Below, one piece after another: positions 48,436 to 60,093 of a stretch of DNA of 64,000 nt; within the stretch, counting starts at the first letter, position 1, and every line of letters begins with the position of its first letter. Source of the DNA: Polychytrium aggregatum (lineage: Eukaryota > Chytridiomycota > Chytridiomycetes > Polychytriales); contig NW_026516219.1 in the NCBI RefSeq assembly GCF_025602895.1, positions 806,001 through 870,000 on the forward strand, given 5' to 3'. The notes under the pieces were generated by a model. That model was given only the letters and a program-made list of their open reading frames with translations, did not search any database and was not told the DNA's origin. Both the position numbers and the translations under genes were made by a program.

Positions 48436-51400
48436 TTAAGAAGGCTTCCTGCGAGGAGCCCTGCGTGTGCTCTTTATTTGGGGCTCCTCGAGGTGTTTAC
48501 CGTATTTACTCAGCTCCTCGGGTGCATGGGACAAGTCCTCCAGTGTTTGCCATGTGTTGCCCGAGTGTGGGTAACCAACCCACTTGACATAAAACCGAAG
48601 TGACCCATCAGCCACTTTCTTGTGCCTCACGATCCTTTCGACTTCATATTCTTGAGTATAGTATTGTCCGAGGTCGTCTTCCAGTGGTGCGTCGTCCGGG
48701 ACACCTTCGTCGGCGTCGGGGAACTGTGCTGGACTGCGGGTCGTGTGGCGACGCAGCTTGGACACATGGAAGACAGGATGGAGCTTGCTTCCAGGTGGCA
48801 AGTCCAACAGGTAGTTGAGGGGACTGGGTCGGGCCGCTATCTTGAACGGTCCTCGGTACTTGGGCAACAACTTCTTTGACTGGGCTTCGGGGACCTTGAT
48901 GTTGTCGGCGTCCAGGTAGACAAGGTCTCCAACTTCAAAGGAGACATCCTGGTGTCGGCGGTCGTAGTACTTCGCCATCACTTGTTGCGCATCCGTGAGC
49001 GCGTCGGCGATCATCTTGTGTCGGACTTGATGATCTTTGACAAAGGCACTTGGTTTGGGAGGCAATCCAGCCGTGGACTCGGTCAGTGTCAAGGAGGTGG
49101 GAACATCAGGCTGGAATCCGTAGAGCGCCTCAAAGGGGCTCAAGCCAGTTGTGCTCGACTTGGCGGTGTTGTATGCAAACTCTGCATGACTCAGCTGTAT
49201 GTCCCAGTCGTCTTGGCTGGTCGAGGCGTATGTCCTCAGGTATTGCTCGAGGGTGCGGATCGTCCGCTCGGACTGTCCATCCGTTTGTTGGTGGTGCGAG
49301 GTTGACATGTTCAGCTTGGTGCCGAGATGGTCGAACAGACTTGTCCAAAACAAGGAGGTGAATCGGGGGTCTCGATCACTGACGATGGACTTTGGGAGGC
49401 CGTGGTGCTTGAACACATGCTTGAAGAACAGCAGTGCAAGGTCAGGCGCGGAGCATGTCGTCTGGCACGGCACAAAGTGTGCCATCTTGCTGAACCTGTC
49501 GACAAAGACAGCGATTGCATCGTGGTCCAACTTGGTCGTCGGTAGATGCGTGATGAGATCCATGGACATGCTGGTCCAGGGGCGGTCGGGAACAGGCAGG
49601 GGTTGCAGCAATCCTTGCTCTCGGGTCGTGCGTGACTTGACCATCTTGCAGGTATGGCAGGACTCGATGTACTTCTCGACGGTGCGCTTCATTCCAGGCC
49701 AGTATGCGACTTTGGCCAGTCGGTCGTATGTCTTCTCGACTCCAAAGTGTCCAGCGAGGGGCGAGTCGTGGACCTCTTGGAGCAACTTGGTCTTCAACGA
49801 CGGAATGTCCGGCACACAGACACGGCTGTCCTTCTTCAGGAGGAGCAGGCCATCACGCACTGTGTACTCGGATGATTCGTCGTCCTTGGGGAGCTTAGAC
49901 ACCTTTCGGAACAGTTCTCCGAACTGTTTGTCGTTGGCGATGTTGTCTCGGACAACATCCAGCATCGTGTTGTCGACACTGACAGTCGACTCGTACAGTG
50001 ACGCCAATTGGTAGTCGGGGCGTCGGGACAGTGCGTCAGGCACCACATTGAGTTTGCCTTTCTGGTATACAACCTCGTAGTTGTACTCGGCGAGGAACTC
50101 CATCCATCGCGCTTGGCGTCGGCTCAGGTTCTTCTTGGTGTCGAGGTAACGCAGTGACTGGTGGTCCGTCACAATCTTGAAGGGCTTGGCGGTACCGTGG
50201 AGGTACACTCGGAACTTCTGCAGCGCGTAGATGATCGCAAGCTGCTCCTTCTCGTGCACGGGATAGTTGATCTCGTGTTGGGACAGTTTGCGCGACTCGA
50301 AGGCAACGGGCCTTCCCTCCTGCATCAAAACAGCTCCCACCGCAAAGTCGGAGGCGTCGGTGTGCACGGAGACATCCGTGTTCGGGTCGAACACAGCGAG
50401 GACAGGAGCGTTCGTCAAGGCGTGCTTGAGGGTCTCGAACGCTTGGCGTTGTGGGTGGTCCCACACGAAGGGGCACTCTTTGCGGAGTAGGTCTGTGAGT
50501 GGACCGGCAGTGCGCGCCAGATCGGGGATGAATCGGCGGTAGTAGTTGACGAGACCGAGAAACGACTGCACGTCAGAGACGCATGCGAGCGGCGGCCACT
50601 CGACCACAGACTTGACCTTGGCGGGGTCGACTTCGATTCCTCTTCCTGAGACAACGTGTCCCAGGAACGGGACTTGATTCTTGAAGAACTCACACTTGGA
50701 CAGTTTGGCATACAACTTGTGCTCGCGTAGCTTGGCCAGCACGCGGGCGACATGACCTTCATGGGTCGCTTCATCCTTGCTGTACACAAGGATATCATCC
50801 AGGTACACGATGACAGAGTTGTCGAGCTCTTGGCGGAACACATCGTTCATCAGCTGCATGAACGTGGCAGGTGCGTTCGTCAATCCGAACGGCAGCACTA
50901 GGAACTCGTACAGTCCGTAGCGAGTCCTGAAGGCGGTCTTGTGGACATCATCCTCGTGGATGCGGATCTGATGGTAGCCTGAGCGGAGGTCTATCTTGCT
51001 AAAGACCTTTGCTCCACTCAGACGATCCATCAACTCGTCGATCCTGGGCAACGGGTAGGTGTTCTTGATGGTCTGTTTGTTTAGTGCGCGATAGTCGACG
51101 CACATCCTGAGATCACCTTCTTTCTTCTTGACAAAGAGCACTGGTGCACCATACGGTGACTGGCTCGGGCGGATGAACCCATGGGCGAGGAGGTCATCCA
51201 ACTGGCGCTTGAGTTCGTCCATCTCCGTCAGCGACAGTTGGTACGTCGGTCTTGACGGAGGCGACGAGCCTGGTTCGATGTCGATGCGATGATCGACGGT
51301 GCGTTGGGGTGGCAGGCATTGTGGCAACTGGTCGGGGAATACGTCCTTGTACTCGTCGAGCAGCTTGGTCACCACAGGCGGGGGACCGGGACCGGCTTGG

Positions 51401-52317
51401 TCGGTGTCGTCGACCTCACGCACGACACAGAGGAACGACGTGTCCTTCTTGATCAGCCTCTTGAATTGCATGGCTGAGAGGAGAGGTGGCATGTTGGGTG
51501 AGGCCATGCCCTGCAGGACAATGTCAGGGCCAACACGGACAGTGCGGCCTTTCCAGTCGACGACTGGAGTCGGCTCGGCACGAGCAAGCCAGCTCATGCC
51601 GAGGATGGCATCGAACTTGGTGTCGATCACTTGGAACAACAGGACAGGATGGTACTTGGGATGGAGGGCCACTCGCAGGACCACTTGGTGTGTGCACTGC
51701 TGCACACGATCGTCTGCAAGCGCCACACTCATCGGCGACTTCTTCTTGGTTGCATGTATGTTGAGCTCCTGGAGCAAGCGTCTGCTGACAAAGTTGCAGC
51801 TTGCTCCAGAGTCCACCATCATTCGGACGGTGTGACCTTGGACGGTGGCAGGGAGGTACAGCAGGGACTCTTCATGGTCCTCCTGCACAGCCTCCTGCAC
51901 CATGACTTGACTTGGGGGAACGGGCGACACTTGGTCTTGGTTGGCTTCATCACGGCCACTCGGACATTTTGGATAGGGTTCGGCCATTGCGGGGGCCTGC
52001 GGCGTCAGCACGCCATTGCACACGACGTCCACGGCTTGCGGACACATGTCGGAAGCATCCGACACACACGACTTGACAGGGGTGAGGGCACAGGCGGTCC
52101 TGTCCCTCAAGGGTTCTTGATTTTCTTTTTTGTTTTGGTTTTCAATTTTGGTTTTCTCTTCACGTTCGTGGAGAGGCAGGCGGCTTGCGCCACCATGCAC
52201 CTCTCGCACGACGCACAACACTTGGTTTGTTTCTCCTTCGGGGGAGGGGGCGAGGTGAACTTCCTCTGGAGACGCGTGGACTGCATTGAGCAATCCACGG
52301 CGTTGGTCTCCTACTAG
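48436..52317 (-). pseudogene. A11 pol, separated from its frameshift site by D3
   Basis: All of A pol from about residue 17 to the stop, with protease DSGA, RT YLDD, RNase H, integrase D,D-35-E and chromodomain. There are no internal defects. The first codons and slippery heptamer (58756-58762) lie on the other side of D3, so no Gag-Pol fusion can form. The frame runs a few codons into the D3 LTR. Confidence 0.9.
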
Positions 52318-53108
52318 TGTTAGAGTCCGAAGGGGACTCAACGGCAAAAGAAGAAGTGAGCTCGAAGTGAGCTCAGGGAAGGCAAGGGTAAAGTCCGAAG
52401 TGGACTCGGAGAGGGAGCGAGGGAAGCAAAGATCCGTTCAAGATAAGACTAGTCTCGAAATGAGACGTGAGGAACACTCAGAGAATAAAGTAGAAGGCAC
52501 TTTATTTAGTCCTATTTTGAACGCTAAGGTTCGACTACACATCGCGGGGGTCAGGCTATTTATAGACAAGTCCGGACTTGGCAGCGAAGGGCGGCCAAGG
52601 GAGGGAAAAGTGGGCGATCGAGCAGGGCGAAGGGGGCGATGCACGAACGAGGGCCGAGAAGGACCACCGAGACAGGCAGAGAACCAAAGCGAGAGAGGCG
52701 CAAGCAAAAGCGAAGCACCTGGCAGGAGAAACGTGCAAAGGCGAAGCAATGTGACTCAACGTCCAAGAAGCGGATTGGTCAAGTATAAGGTTGGGGCAAA
52801 TGCATGCGAGATGAACAAGAGATCGGGGCGGTCAGGCAGGTCATGAGTCACCGGTGGGGGGACACATGACCGGCAGCCGAATTGCAACCAATCGCAGCAA
52901 GGCGCGTGCACAAACAAACCGGCGCGTGCGAAGAAGACAAAGGAAGCGGAGCAGCGCGGGAAAACGGAAGTGCGGAAGGAGCGGAAAAGACAGGCAAAAG
53001 GCGGAAAATCGGAGGGGAACTGCAAGGCTACACACAAACAAACAGAAAGGCAAAAGAATAGCCAAGTGTGCAGTCAAAGTGGAGAACAAGCAGGAGCTAT
53101 CCCTAACA
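52318..53108 (-). repeat. 3' LTR of D3 (791 bp)
   Basis: Differs from the D1 LTRs by a handful of substitutions (for example GCTAAGGTT for GCTGAGGTT) but matches its partner at 57931-58721. Confidence 0.95.
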
Positions 53109-53120
53109 TCATCCCCTTCC

Positions 53121-56100
53121 TTAGCGACGAACTCCGGACGTCGCCTTCGGCTTTGAGGGATAGCGAAGGTGGAAGTCAGCAACAAGATCAGTGGCGTGGG
53201 AAACATTGGCAGCGGGCTCCCAAGACCGGTCAGTCTCGGAATAGCCCTTCCACTGAACCAAGTACTGTAAGCGACCACGGAAGAGCCGAGAATCGAGAAC
53301 AGTCTCGACCTCAAACTCTTCCTGGGAGTCAACAAGAATGGGTGGAGGTTCGGGTTGGGTGAACTCGGGAACAATGTCCTTCGTTCGGGGTTCAAGGAGG
53401 GATACATGAAAGACGGGGTGGACTTTGAGTGTGGAAGGGAGTTTAAGTTCAAAGGCAACGGGGTTGATGCGGCGAAGAACTTTAAAGGGGCCAAGCTTTT
53501 TCTGATCAAGCTTGTTGGAGGGACGAAGGGTGCGGATGTGGCGACGATCAAGAAAAACGAGGTCGCCAACGGAGATGTCGGGAGTGGGGAGACGGGATTT
53601 GTTGGCCTGCAAAGTGTAGGACTCTTGGGCAACCCGGAGGTTGGCCTTGAGATCCTCGAGAACGGTCTGAAGTCGGTCGACACGTTCTTCGGCAGAGGGC
53701 ACAACAGAAGGATCACGGATGATGGAGGGATCAAAAATGGGGTGATGGCCATGGACTGCAAAGAAGGGAGTCATGCCAGTGGAGGTGTTTTCCGAGTTGT
53801 TGTAAGTGAACTCGGCAAGGGGAAGGTGAAGGGTCCAGTCGTCTTGCAGGTAATTGCAATGGATACGCAAATACTGCTCGATGACCTGGTTGAGAACCTC
53901 GGTCGAACCGTCGGTCTCGGGGTGGAAGGCAGAAGAAAGGGAAATCTTCGTCTTCAGAAGCTCATTGAAGCGCCTCCAGAAGGCCGAAGTAAACTGAGTT
54001 CCTCGGTCCGAAACAATAGACCGGGGACAACCATGCAAGCGGAAGATGTGGGAGAGGAAGAGTTCGGCGGTTTGCTCGCCTGTAACCATCTTCGTGGTGG
54101 GCACAAAGTGTGCTTGTTTGGACAGGCGGTCCTTAACCACGAAGATGGAGTCAAAGCCGTTCGAAGGTGGGAGATCCGTGATGAAGTCCATCGACAGGTC
54201 CCACCAACGTTCGGAAGGAACGGGGAGAGGGTGAAGTAAACCATAAGGGGAGTGACGGGACGGCTTGGCTCGCTGGCACGCTTCACAATTAGCAATGAAG
54301 CGACGCACAGACTTACGAAGCCGGGGCCAGTGAAAGTCCCGGGAGATGAGCTCAACGGTCTTGGCAAGACCAAAGTGACCAGCGGCAGCGGAGCAGTGAC
54401 GTTGCTCAAACACTTTGAGCTGGAGCTCGGGGGAAGGGACAACGATCAGGTCTTTAAAGTAAAGGAGACCGTCACGGAAGGAGTAATCGCCATCAAGACG
54501 TTTGGCGTTGAAGTCAGAAAGAAGGGAACAAGAAAGGGTGGCAGCTCGAATCTCGGAAAGAAAATCGGGGTTCGAGCCGATAACGGTGATGCTGTCGAGA
54601 GAAATAGACTCGAACAGCTGAAGGAAGTTGGTGGAGTGGAGGGAGTCACCAGGCTTTATCTCAAAGTCAGAACGGCGACTGAGAGCATCGGCTTTGGTGT
54701 TGAGGCGACCAGGGCGGTGGTAAATGCGAAAAGCAAAATCAGAAAGGAATTGGGCCCACCGGAACTGGCGGCGAGAAAGTTGGGAAGCGGAAGTGAACCG
54801 GGTGAGGTTCTGGTGATCAGAGAAAACAAGAGTGGGATGATCGGGGTCGGCAGCCATCAAGTAATGACGCCAGGCAGTAAAGGAATCGACAATAGCAAGG
54901 AGCTCTTTGTCGTGGGTGTCATAATTCACCTCGGCGGGACGGAATTGCCGAGAGTGAAAAGCAACGGGGTGAAGAGCGCCGTCAGGGTCAAACTGGGAAA
55001 GGACGGCACCCAGAGCAAAGTCAGAAGCATCGGGCTCGATGACAGCGGGTTTGGAGGAATCAAAGTAACGAAGAATAGGTGCGGAAGTGAATGAACGTTT
55101 AAGAGAATCAAAAGCCTCTTGGGCCTCGGGAGACCAAGAGAAGGTGGAGGATTTGGTGGTGAGTGAAGTCAAAGGACGAGCAAGTGCGGAAAAGTCCTTG
55201 ACGAAGCGGCGGTAAAAGTTTGCGAAACCAATAAAAACTTGGATGTCGCGAGCAGAAGAGGGAACAGGCCAAAGGGAAACGGCCTCGACCTTGGCAGGGT
55301 CCATTTTAATGCCATCGGCAGAAATGATCATGCCGAGAAAGTCAACTTCAGAAAGGTCAAAAGAACACTTGGCCGGATTGACCTTAAGAGAGTGTTCACG
55401 AAGGCGAGAAAGAACAAGCTTAACATGCTCCTCATGCTCCAGGGGATCTTTTGAGAAGATCAGGATGTCGTCAAGATAAATGACAACACAGACACCAAGG
55501 AGGTCCGAGAAGATGTCGTTCATAAAAAACTGAAAAGCAGCGGGGGCATTCGAAAGACCAAAGGGGATAACATTGTACTCGTAAGAGCCAGATTTGCAAA
55601 CAAAAGCAGTCTTCCACTCATCGCCCTTCTTGACACGAACCAAGTGGTAAGCATCAGGAAGGTCAAGGTGTGAGAAGACGCGGGCAGAAGAAAGTTTATC
55701 CAGAAGATCCTGGAAGAGGGGAAGAGGGTAGCGGTTCTTCTTCGTGATGGCATTGAGGCCCCGGTAGTCGACGCAAAGGCGAAGACCACCATTGGGCTTC
55801 TTCACGAAGAAGCAGGGAGCACCAACGGGAGACGAGGATTTGGAGATCCAACCACGTGCGAGGGCGTTGGTCAGATACTCCGAAAGAGCAGATTCCTCGG
55901 CCGGGGACAAAGGATAGACTTTCCCCGGCTTTGGCAAACGAGGTTCCTTTCCATCCTCGGTCCGTACAAACTCAATAGACAAGTCATACGGACGGTGAGG
56001 AGGCAAGGAAGAAGGAGGGTCAGACTTGAGGCTGAAAACGTCGCCAAACTCATTGTATTTGAGCGGGACACCTCGAGAGTCAACAGGGGTGCCAGACTCG

Positions 56101-56996
56101 GCATACACCTTCGTCGTGAGCACGGACCTTATCGACACCGTAGGATACGTCTCCGGCGAAGGAGGACGGATATCCATTTGGGCAGCGAAAATGTCGAGCT
56201 TGTCTTCCCGTGCAAGACGGAGAAGACTCGCCGCATTAACGAGCTCAATGTCGGGCGAAGATAAAGCCGTTGGCTCTTCAGAAAGCGAAGCAGAGTCAAG
56301 GCGGGAAGAAAGGGAAGGCGAAGTGCCAAAGGAGGGAACCGGTGTAAGGGAAGGACCGGAGGGAGGAGTCAAAGGCGAAGTGCCCGAAGGGGGAGGCGAA
56401 TAGCCGGAAGGGGACGAAGTGTCCAAGGAGGAAGCAGAGACATCCGCGAGGATGTGTCCATCAGCAAGGCAAGAGGGATCGGAGAACGAAAGGGAGAGGG
56501 ACTTCCAATTGACAACTGGATTATGCAAGCGCATCCAGGGAAGACCAAGAGTGATGGGAGTGGTGGAGAGTCGAGTCACAAGAAAAGAAATCGACTCGGT
56601 GTGGGAACCAATGGTCAACGTCACAGGAACGGTTTGGAAACGAATGAAACCGGCCGAAGAACCATCAGCAAGGGAAACGGAGTAGGGAGTAGAAAGAGGG
56701 ATAAGAGAGAGTTTATGGAGATCCGCAAAGGCAGGATCAGTGAGGGCAAGAGCGGTGCATCCATCATCAATAAAGACAGAAAGGGAGATGGAGACCGGGC
56801 CAGAAAGACTCATGACGACAAGGGTGGCCGGAAGAAGAAGCTTATCGTCCGATAATGACGAGTCAGAGGGGGAAGATGTTCGTATCGCCGAACAGACCAC
56901 CTCGCTTACTTGCGAGGTGCTGCTCGGCTGTGGGCATTTCCCGAGTTCCGTTTGACCAGAACCGGGCACTGCTGAACATCGCGACTGCCGGGACAA
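53121..56996 (-). CDS. pol: pol of D3, 1291 aa
   Basis: Same architecture as D1 pol, including the DDG protease motif. At least four residues differ from D1: LTDPAF for LIDPAF near the protease, DSSKP for DFSKP, TTKMVT for TTKTVT, and KATSGVRR for KATPGVRR at the C terminus. Catalytic residues are unchanged and the frame is open. Two intact D pols from slightly different source copies show that family D amplified recently from more than one master. Confidence 0.93.
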   Translation of the reverse strand: MSRQSRCSAVPGSGQTELGKCPQPSSTSQVSEVVCSAIRTSSPSDSSLSDDKLLLPATLVVMSLSGPVSISLSVFIDDGCTALALTDPAFADLHKLSLIPLSTPYSVSLADGSSAGFIRFQTVPVTLTIGSHTESISFLVTRLSTTPITLGLPWMRLHNPVVNWKSLSLSFSDPSCLADGHILADVSASSLDTSSPSGYSPPPSGTSPLTPPSGPSLTPVPSFGTSPSLSSRLDSASLSEEPTALSSPDIELVNAASLLRLAREDKLDIFAAQMDIRPPSPETYPTVSIRSVLTTKVYAESGTPVDSRGVPLKYNEFGDVFSLKSDPPSSLPPHRPYDLSIEFVRTEDGKEPRLPKPGKVYPLSPAEESALSEYLTNALARGWISKSSSPVGAPCFFVKKPNGGLRLCVDYRGLNAITKKNRYPLPLFQDLLDKLSSARVFSHLDLPDAYHLVRVKKGDEWKTAFVCKSGSYEYNVIPFGLSNAPAAFQFFMNDIFSDLLGVCVVIYLDDILIFSKDPLEHEEHVKLVLSRLREHSLKVNPAKCSFDLSEVDFLGMIISADGIKMDPAKVEAVSLWPVPSSARDIQVFIGFANFYRRFVKDFSALARPLTSLTTKSSTFSWSPEAQEAFDSLKRSFTSAPILRYFDSSKPAVIEPDASDFALGAVLSQFDPDGALHPVAFHSRQFRPAEVNYDTHDKELLAIVDSFTAWRHYLMAADPDHPTLVFSDHQNLTRFTSASQLSRRQFRWAQFLSDFAFRIYHRPGRLNTKADALSRRSDFEIKPGDSLHSTNFLQLFESISLDSITVIGSNPDFLSEIRAATLSCSLLSDFNAKRLDGDYSFRDGLLYFKDLIVVPSPELQLKVFEQRHCSAAAGHFGLAKTVELISRDFHWPRLRKSVRRFIANCEACQRAKPSRHSPYGLLHPLPVPSERWWDLSMDFITDLPPSNGFDSIFVVKDRLSKQAHFVPTTKMVTGEQTAELFLSHIFRLHGCPRSIVSDRGTQFTSAFWRRFNELLKTKISLSSAFHPETDGSTEVLNQVIEQYLRIHCNYLQDDWTLHLPLAEFTYNNSENTSTGMTPFFAVHGHHPIFDPSIIRDPSVVPSAEERVDRLQTVLEDLKANLRVAQESYTLQANKSRLPTPDISVGDLVFLDRRHIRTLRPSNKLDQKKLGPFKVLRRINPVAFELKLPSTLKVHPVFHVSLLEPRTKDIVPEFTQPEPPPILVDSQEEFEVETVLDSRLFRGRLQYLVQWKGYSETDRSWEPAANVSHATDLVADFHLRYPSKPKATSGVRR
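56888..56942 (-). promoter_or_regulatory. -1 ribosomal frameshift signal, gag to pol (D3)
   Basis: Same GGGAAAT heptamer (56936-56942), 8-nt spacer and long stem as D1. Confidence 0.89.
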
Positions 56997-57859
56997 GACT
57001 TTTCCCCGCAGTACAGGCAGAGACCCTGCTCACGACGTCGCTTTTTCTCGACGTCGGAGAGCTTAGCAGGGCGGACCGAGACAGAGTCAAGGTCCATGGG
57101 AGTGGGTGCAGAAGAGGAGGAAGAAGAAACATGCGCGGGAGAATGGTGGTGATGGGGAGCAGAGCGAGAAGAAGGAGGAGGAGGTTGGGAACGGGAGGAG
57201 ATCTTGAGACGATGGAGGGCATCGTCGTACTCGACCGCTGCCTTGATCAACTCAGGCAGGGAAGCGGGAGCGGGGCGGAGACCGATGAGGTGGAACTTGA
57301 CCTCAGACTTCAAACCCTCCTTGAAGAAGTGCATCTTGGTGGGTTCATCAGTCTGGACGCGGGCGGCGAGCTGGACGAAGCGGGTGGCGAAGGCTTGGCA
57401 GGACTTGAGCTGGACCAAGCGCTTGAGGTCGTTCAAGGCCTTATCTTGCGAGGAGGCCGTGTCCTCACCGAAGGTCGACTTGAGGGCAACTTCAAAATCC
57501 GCGAAGGAAGCCGGGAAGCGGTTGGCCATGTAGAAGGCGGCCTCGTACCACTTGAAGGCTTCACCGCGGAGGAAGGAGGTGGCGTACAGGACCTTCTGGC
57601 GCTCGGGCGCGAAGAAGGCAGGATCGGCGAGGGAAACCAGGTGGCACTGGGCGAGGAAGGCCGTCGTTTCATCGCGGGAACCTAGGAACTCCTTGGGCTT
57701 GTTGACCTGGTAGACCTGGCGGGGAGCGGCGGCGGGAGCTTGCAGATCTTGGATCTGACGATGGAGAGCAGCGTTCTGGGTCATGAGGGCGTTCATACGC
57801 TCCTCCATGCGCGCCAGATACGCGTTGAGGTCTGCAGGGGGTGCAGCAGGCTCAGCCAT
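56906..57859 (-). CDS. gag: gag of D3, 317 aa
   Basis: Intact Gag, ATG at 57859. One residue differs from D1 in the capsid (HLVSLADP for HLVFLADP). It carries the same cysteine motif without histidine, so that feature is not a mutation private to one copy. Confidence 0.9.
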   Translation of the reverse strand: MAEPAAPPADLNAYLARMEERMNALMTQNAALHRQIQDLQAPAAAPRQVYQVNKPKEFLGSRDETTAFLAQCHLVSLADPAFFAPERQKVLYATSFLRGEAFKWYEAAFYMANRFPASFADFEVALKSTFGEDTASSQDKALNDLKRLVQLKSCQAFATRFVQLAARVQTDEPTKMHFFKEGLKSEVKFHLIGLRPAPASLPELIKAAVEYDDALHRLKISSRSQPPPPSSRSAPHHHHSPAHVSSSSSSAPTPMDLDSVSVRPAKLSDVEKKRRREQGLCLYCGEKSCPGSRDVQQCPVLVKRNSGNAHSRAAPRK

Positions 57860-57916
57860 CGGATCGACGAGGGAAAGAGAGGCGAAAGAAGAAGAAAGGC
57901 CGGGAAGCCAAGAGGG

Positions 57917-57928
57917 AGCGTTCAAAAT
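57917..57928 (-). other. Self-priming primer-binding site of D3
   Basis: ATTTTGAACGCT in element orientation, two bases from the LTR, complementary over 12 bases to the LTR segment at 58127-58138. Confidence 0.83.
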
Positions 57929-57930
57929 GA

Positions 57931-58721
57931 TGTTAGAGTCCGAAGGGGACTCAACGGCAAAAGAAGAAGTGAGCTCGAAGTGAGCTCAGGGAAGGCAAGG
58001 GTAAAGTCCGAAGTGGACTCGGAGAGGGAGCGAGGGAAGCAAAGATCCGTTCAAGATAAGACTAGTCTCGAAATGAGACGTGAGGAACACTCAGAGAATA
58101 AAGTAGAAGGCACTTTATTTAGTCCTATTTTGAACGCTAAGGTTCGACTACACATCGCGGGGGTCAGGCTATTTATAGACAAGTCCGGACTTGGCAGCGA
58201 AGGGCGGCCAAGGGAGGGAAAAGTGGGCGATCGAGCAGGGCGAAGGGGGCGATGCACGAACGAGGGCCGAGAAGGACCACCGAGACAGGCAGAGAACCAA
58301 AGCGAGAGAGGCGCAAGCAAAAGCGAAGCACCTGGCAGGAGAAACGTGCAAAGGCGAAGCAATGTGACTCAACGTCCAAGAAGCGGATTGGTCAAGTATA
58401 AGGTTGGGGCAAATGCATGCGAGATGAACAAGAGATCGGGGCGGTCAGGCAGGTCATGAGTCACCGGTGGGGGGACACATGACCGGCAGCCGAATTGCAA
58501 CCAATCGCAGCAAGGCGCGTGCACAAACAAACCGGCGCGTGCGAAGAAGACAAAGGAAGCGGAGCAGCGCGGGAAAACGGAAGTGCGGAAGGAGCGGAAA
58601 AGACAGGCAAAAGGCGGAAAATCGGAGGGGAACTGCAAGGCTACACACAAACAAACAGAAAGGCAAAAGAATAGCCAAGTGTGCAGTCAAAGTGGAGAAC
58701 AAGCAGGAGCTATCCCTAACA
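57931..58721 (-). repeat. 5' LTR of D3 (791 bp)
   Basis: Pairs with 52318-53108. The right end abuts the ACTAG duplication. Confidence 0.95.
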
Positions 58722-58740
58722 ACTAGGGCTCCAGAGCCAC

Positions 58741-59562
58741 CTAGTAGGGTCGGCCGTTTCCCGACTTCATGGGGCACTCCTTGGCCTGGTGTCCCGGTCG
58801 GTGACAGAAGAAGCAGGAACCATGGCGGAGGTCCTCCTGCTTCTGTCTGTCCTTGGGGGAGACAGTGGCAGCTTGCTGGAACCGGGAGCGGGGAGGGCCA
58901 CGAGCCTCCATGGCGTTGACGTCAACGTCCATGGGCTCAGGCATGGGTCTTGCGGGCGGGGCCGGGCGAGGCGGACGGGCTGGGACGTGATGAGACCGAT
59001 GGCCGCCTGCCAGCTGCGGGTAGAACTGGCGGCCATGGTACTGGACGTTGTCGAGGTTCTCGGCAACGTCCATCATCACGTCCAGGGACTTGCGGGCATC
59101 AGGGTTGCTGGCGATGTACTCTCTGATCTTGGGCTTGAGGCCCTTCTGGAAGAGGTACATCGCATCAGCAGAGCCCAGCTCCTCAATCTGGGAGGAGAGG
59201 TCTTCAAACTCCTCGATGTAGCGGGTCACAGAACCACGCTGCACGAGAGAGTATAGCTTGTCACGGGCAATGAGTTCAGCATTGGGGCTGCCGAAGCGGC
59301 GACGGAGGCGGTCCTTGAAGTCGTCAAACACACCTTCGCTCTGCTCGTCGAACCCTTGGCGGCGGTACCAACGGTACGCCTGGTCCTTTAAGCAGAGCTT
59401 GGCGGCGACGATGTGGTGGGTGGGGGCGACTTGGGCAGCATCGAGGTAGTCCTCGAGTTGCTGCAGCCAGTCCTCCACCGAGGAGGAGCGGCTCTTCCCA
59501 GTAAACACTGGGGCACGGAAGGTCTTGAGGAAGGCTTCCGGAAGTGGGCGGGGGTTGCTCAT
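58741..59562 (-). CDS. gag: gag of A11, 273 aa
   Basis: Complete Gag with CCHC knuckle and its own stop; D3 lies 15 bases past the stop codon in transcription order. The 5' LTR, primer-binding site and leader are intact, so Gag could still be expressed without Pol. Confidence 0.92.
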   Translation of the reverse strand: MSNPRPLPEAFLKTFRAPVFTGKSRSSSVEDWLQQLEDYLDAAQVAPTHHIVAAKLCLKDQAYRWYRRQGFDEQSEGVFDDFKDRLRRRFGSPNAELIARDKLYSLVQRGSVTRYIEEFEDLSSQIEELGSADAMYLFQKGLKPKIREYIASNPDARKSLDVMMDVAENLDNVQYHGRQFYPQLAGGHRSHHVPARPPRPAPPARPMPEPMDVDVNAMEARGPPRSRFQQAATVSPKDRQKQEDLRHGSCFFCHRPGHQAKECPMKSGNGRPY

Positions 59563-59684
59563 GGCAGGGGCAGGCTCCAGGGACAGAGAGGAGAGTCGGT
59601 CGGCAAGAGAGGCGGGATCCAGCTTGAGGATCTAGAAAGAGGACAAACAGGACGAAAACAAGACGAGGATTTCCGATGCTACCA

Positions 59685-59993
59685 TGTAACGTCCACTACT
59701 GGGACGTTGGGGCAAGACGGGGAGGGAGGGGGTACAAGACAAGACAGGACGGGGCAGAACAGGGCGGTGCTAGGCTACTCTAGCGGACGGGTGAGCTCGG
59801 GGAGCACTTACGTTTATTCACGATAAAACCGAACTCCAGACAAACGGGGGGAACGGGGGCAACCCGCAGGTATACCCTGCGGTGGCCTGCCTGCGGTGCG
59901 TGAAAACGCAAAGCGCAGCACAGGTCACGACCCACTGCGCCGCGCAGTACGCGCAGTACGCGCAGCACAGCGTCGGAGATACCATCTCCTACA
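59685..59993 (-). repeat. 5' LTR of A11 (309 bp)
   Basis: Standard A LTR; right flank is the CTGTG duplication in the E2 LTR. Confidence 0.95.
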
Positions 59994-59998
59994 CTGTG

Positions 59999-60091
59999 TC
60001 CCAGTCCAGTCCCCGCTCCTCTCCCTACGTTCGAGTCTTGCATTAGGACTCTTGCGCACTTCCCTGCTTGCCCCGTTGTCCAGTCTTGACA
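59999..60091 (+). repeat. 5' LTR of E2, last 93 bp
   Basis: Continues the E LTR after the A11 insertion and ends CAGTCTTGACA, matching the TGTCA start as an inverted terminal repeat. Total LTR length would be 581 bp. The end was placed by this repeat and by the adjacent priming site, since no second full E LTR is present. Confidence 0.7.
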
Positions 60092-60093
60092 CT

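Larger units (their letters stand above)
52318..58721 (-). mobile_element. Complete family D element D3 (6,404 bp) with target duplication
   Basis: Two 791-bp LTRs with no visible difference, intact gag and pol, and target duplication ACTAG (52313-52317 and 58722-58726). It is inserted in the 3' arm of the A11 frameshift hairpin. Confidence 0.97.
48118..59993 (-). mobile_element. Family A element A11 with perfect target duplication, interrupted by D3
   Basis: Pieces 48118-52317 and 58727-59993 sum to 5,467 bp, the exact family length. Target duplication CTGTG lies at 48113-48117 and 59994-59998. It is inserted in the E2 5' LTR. Confidence 0.96.
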
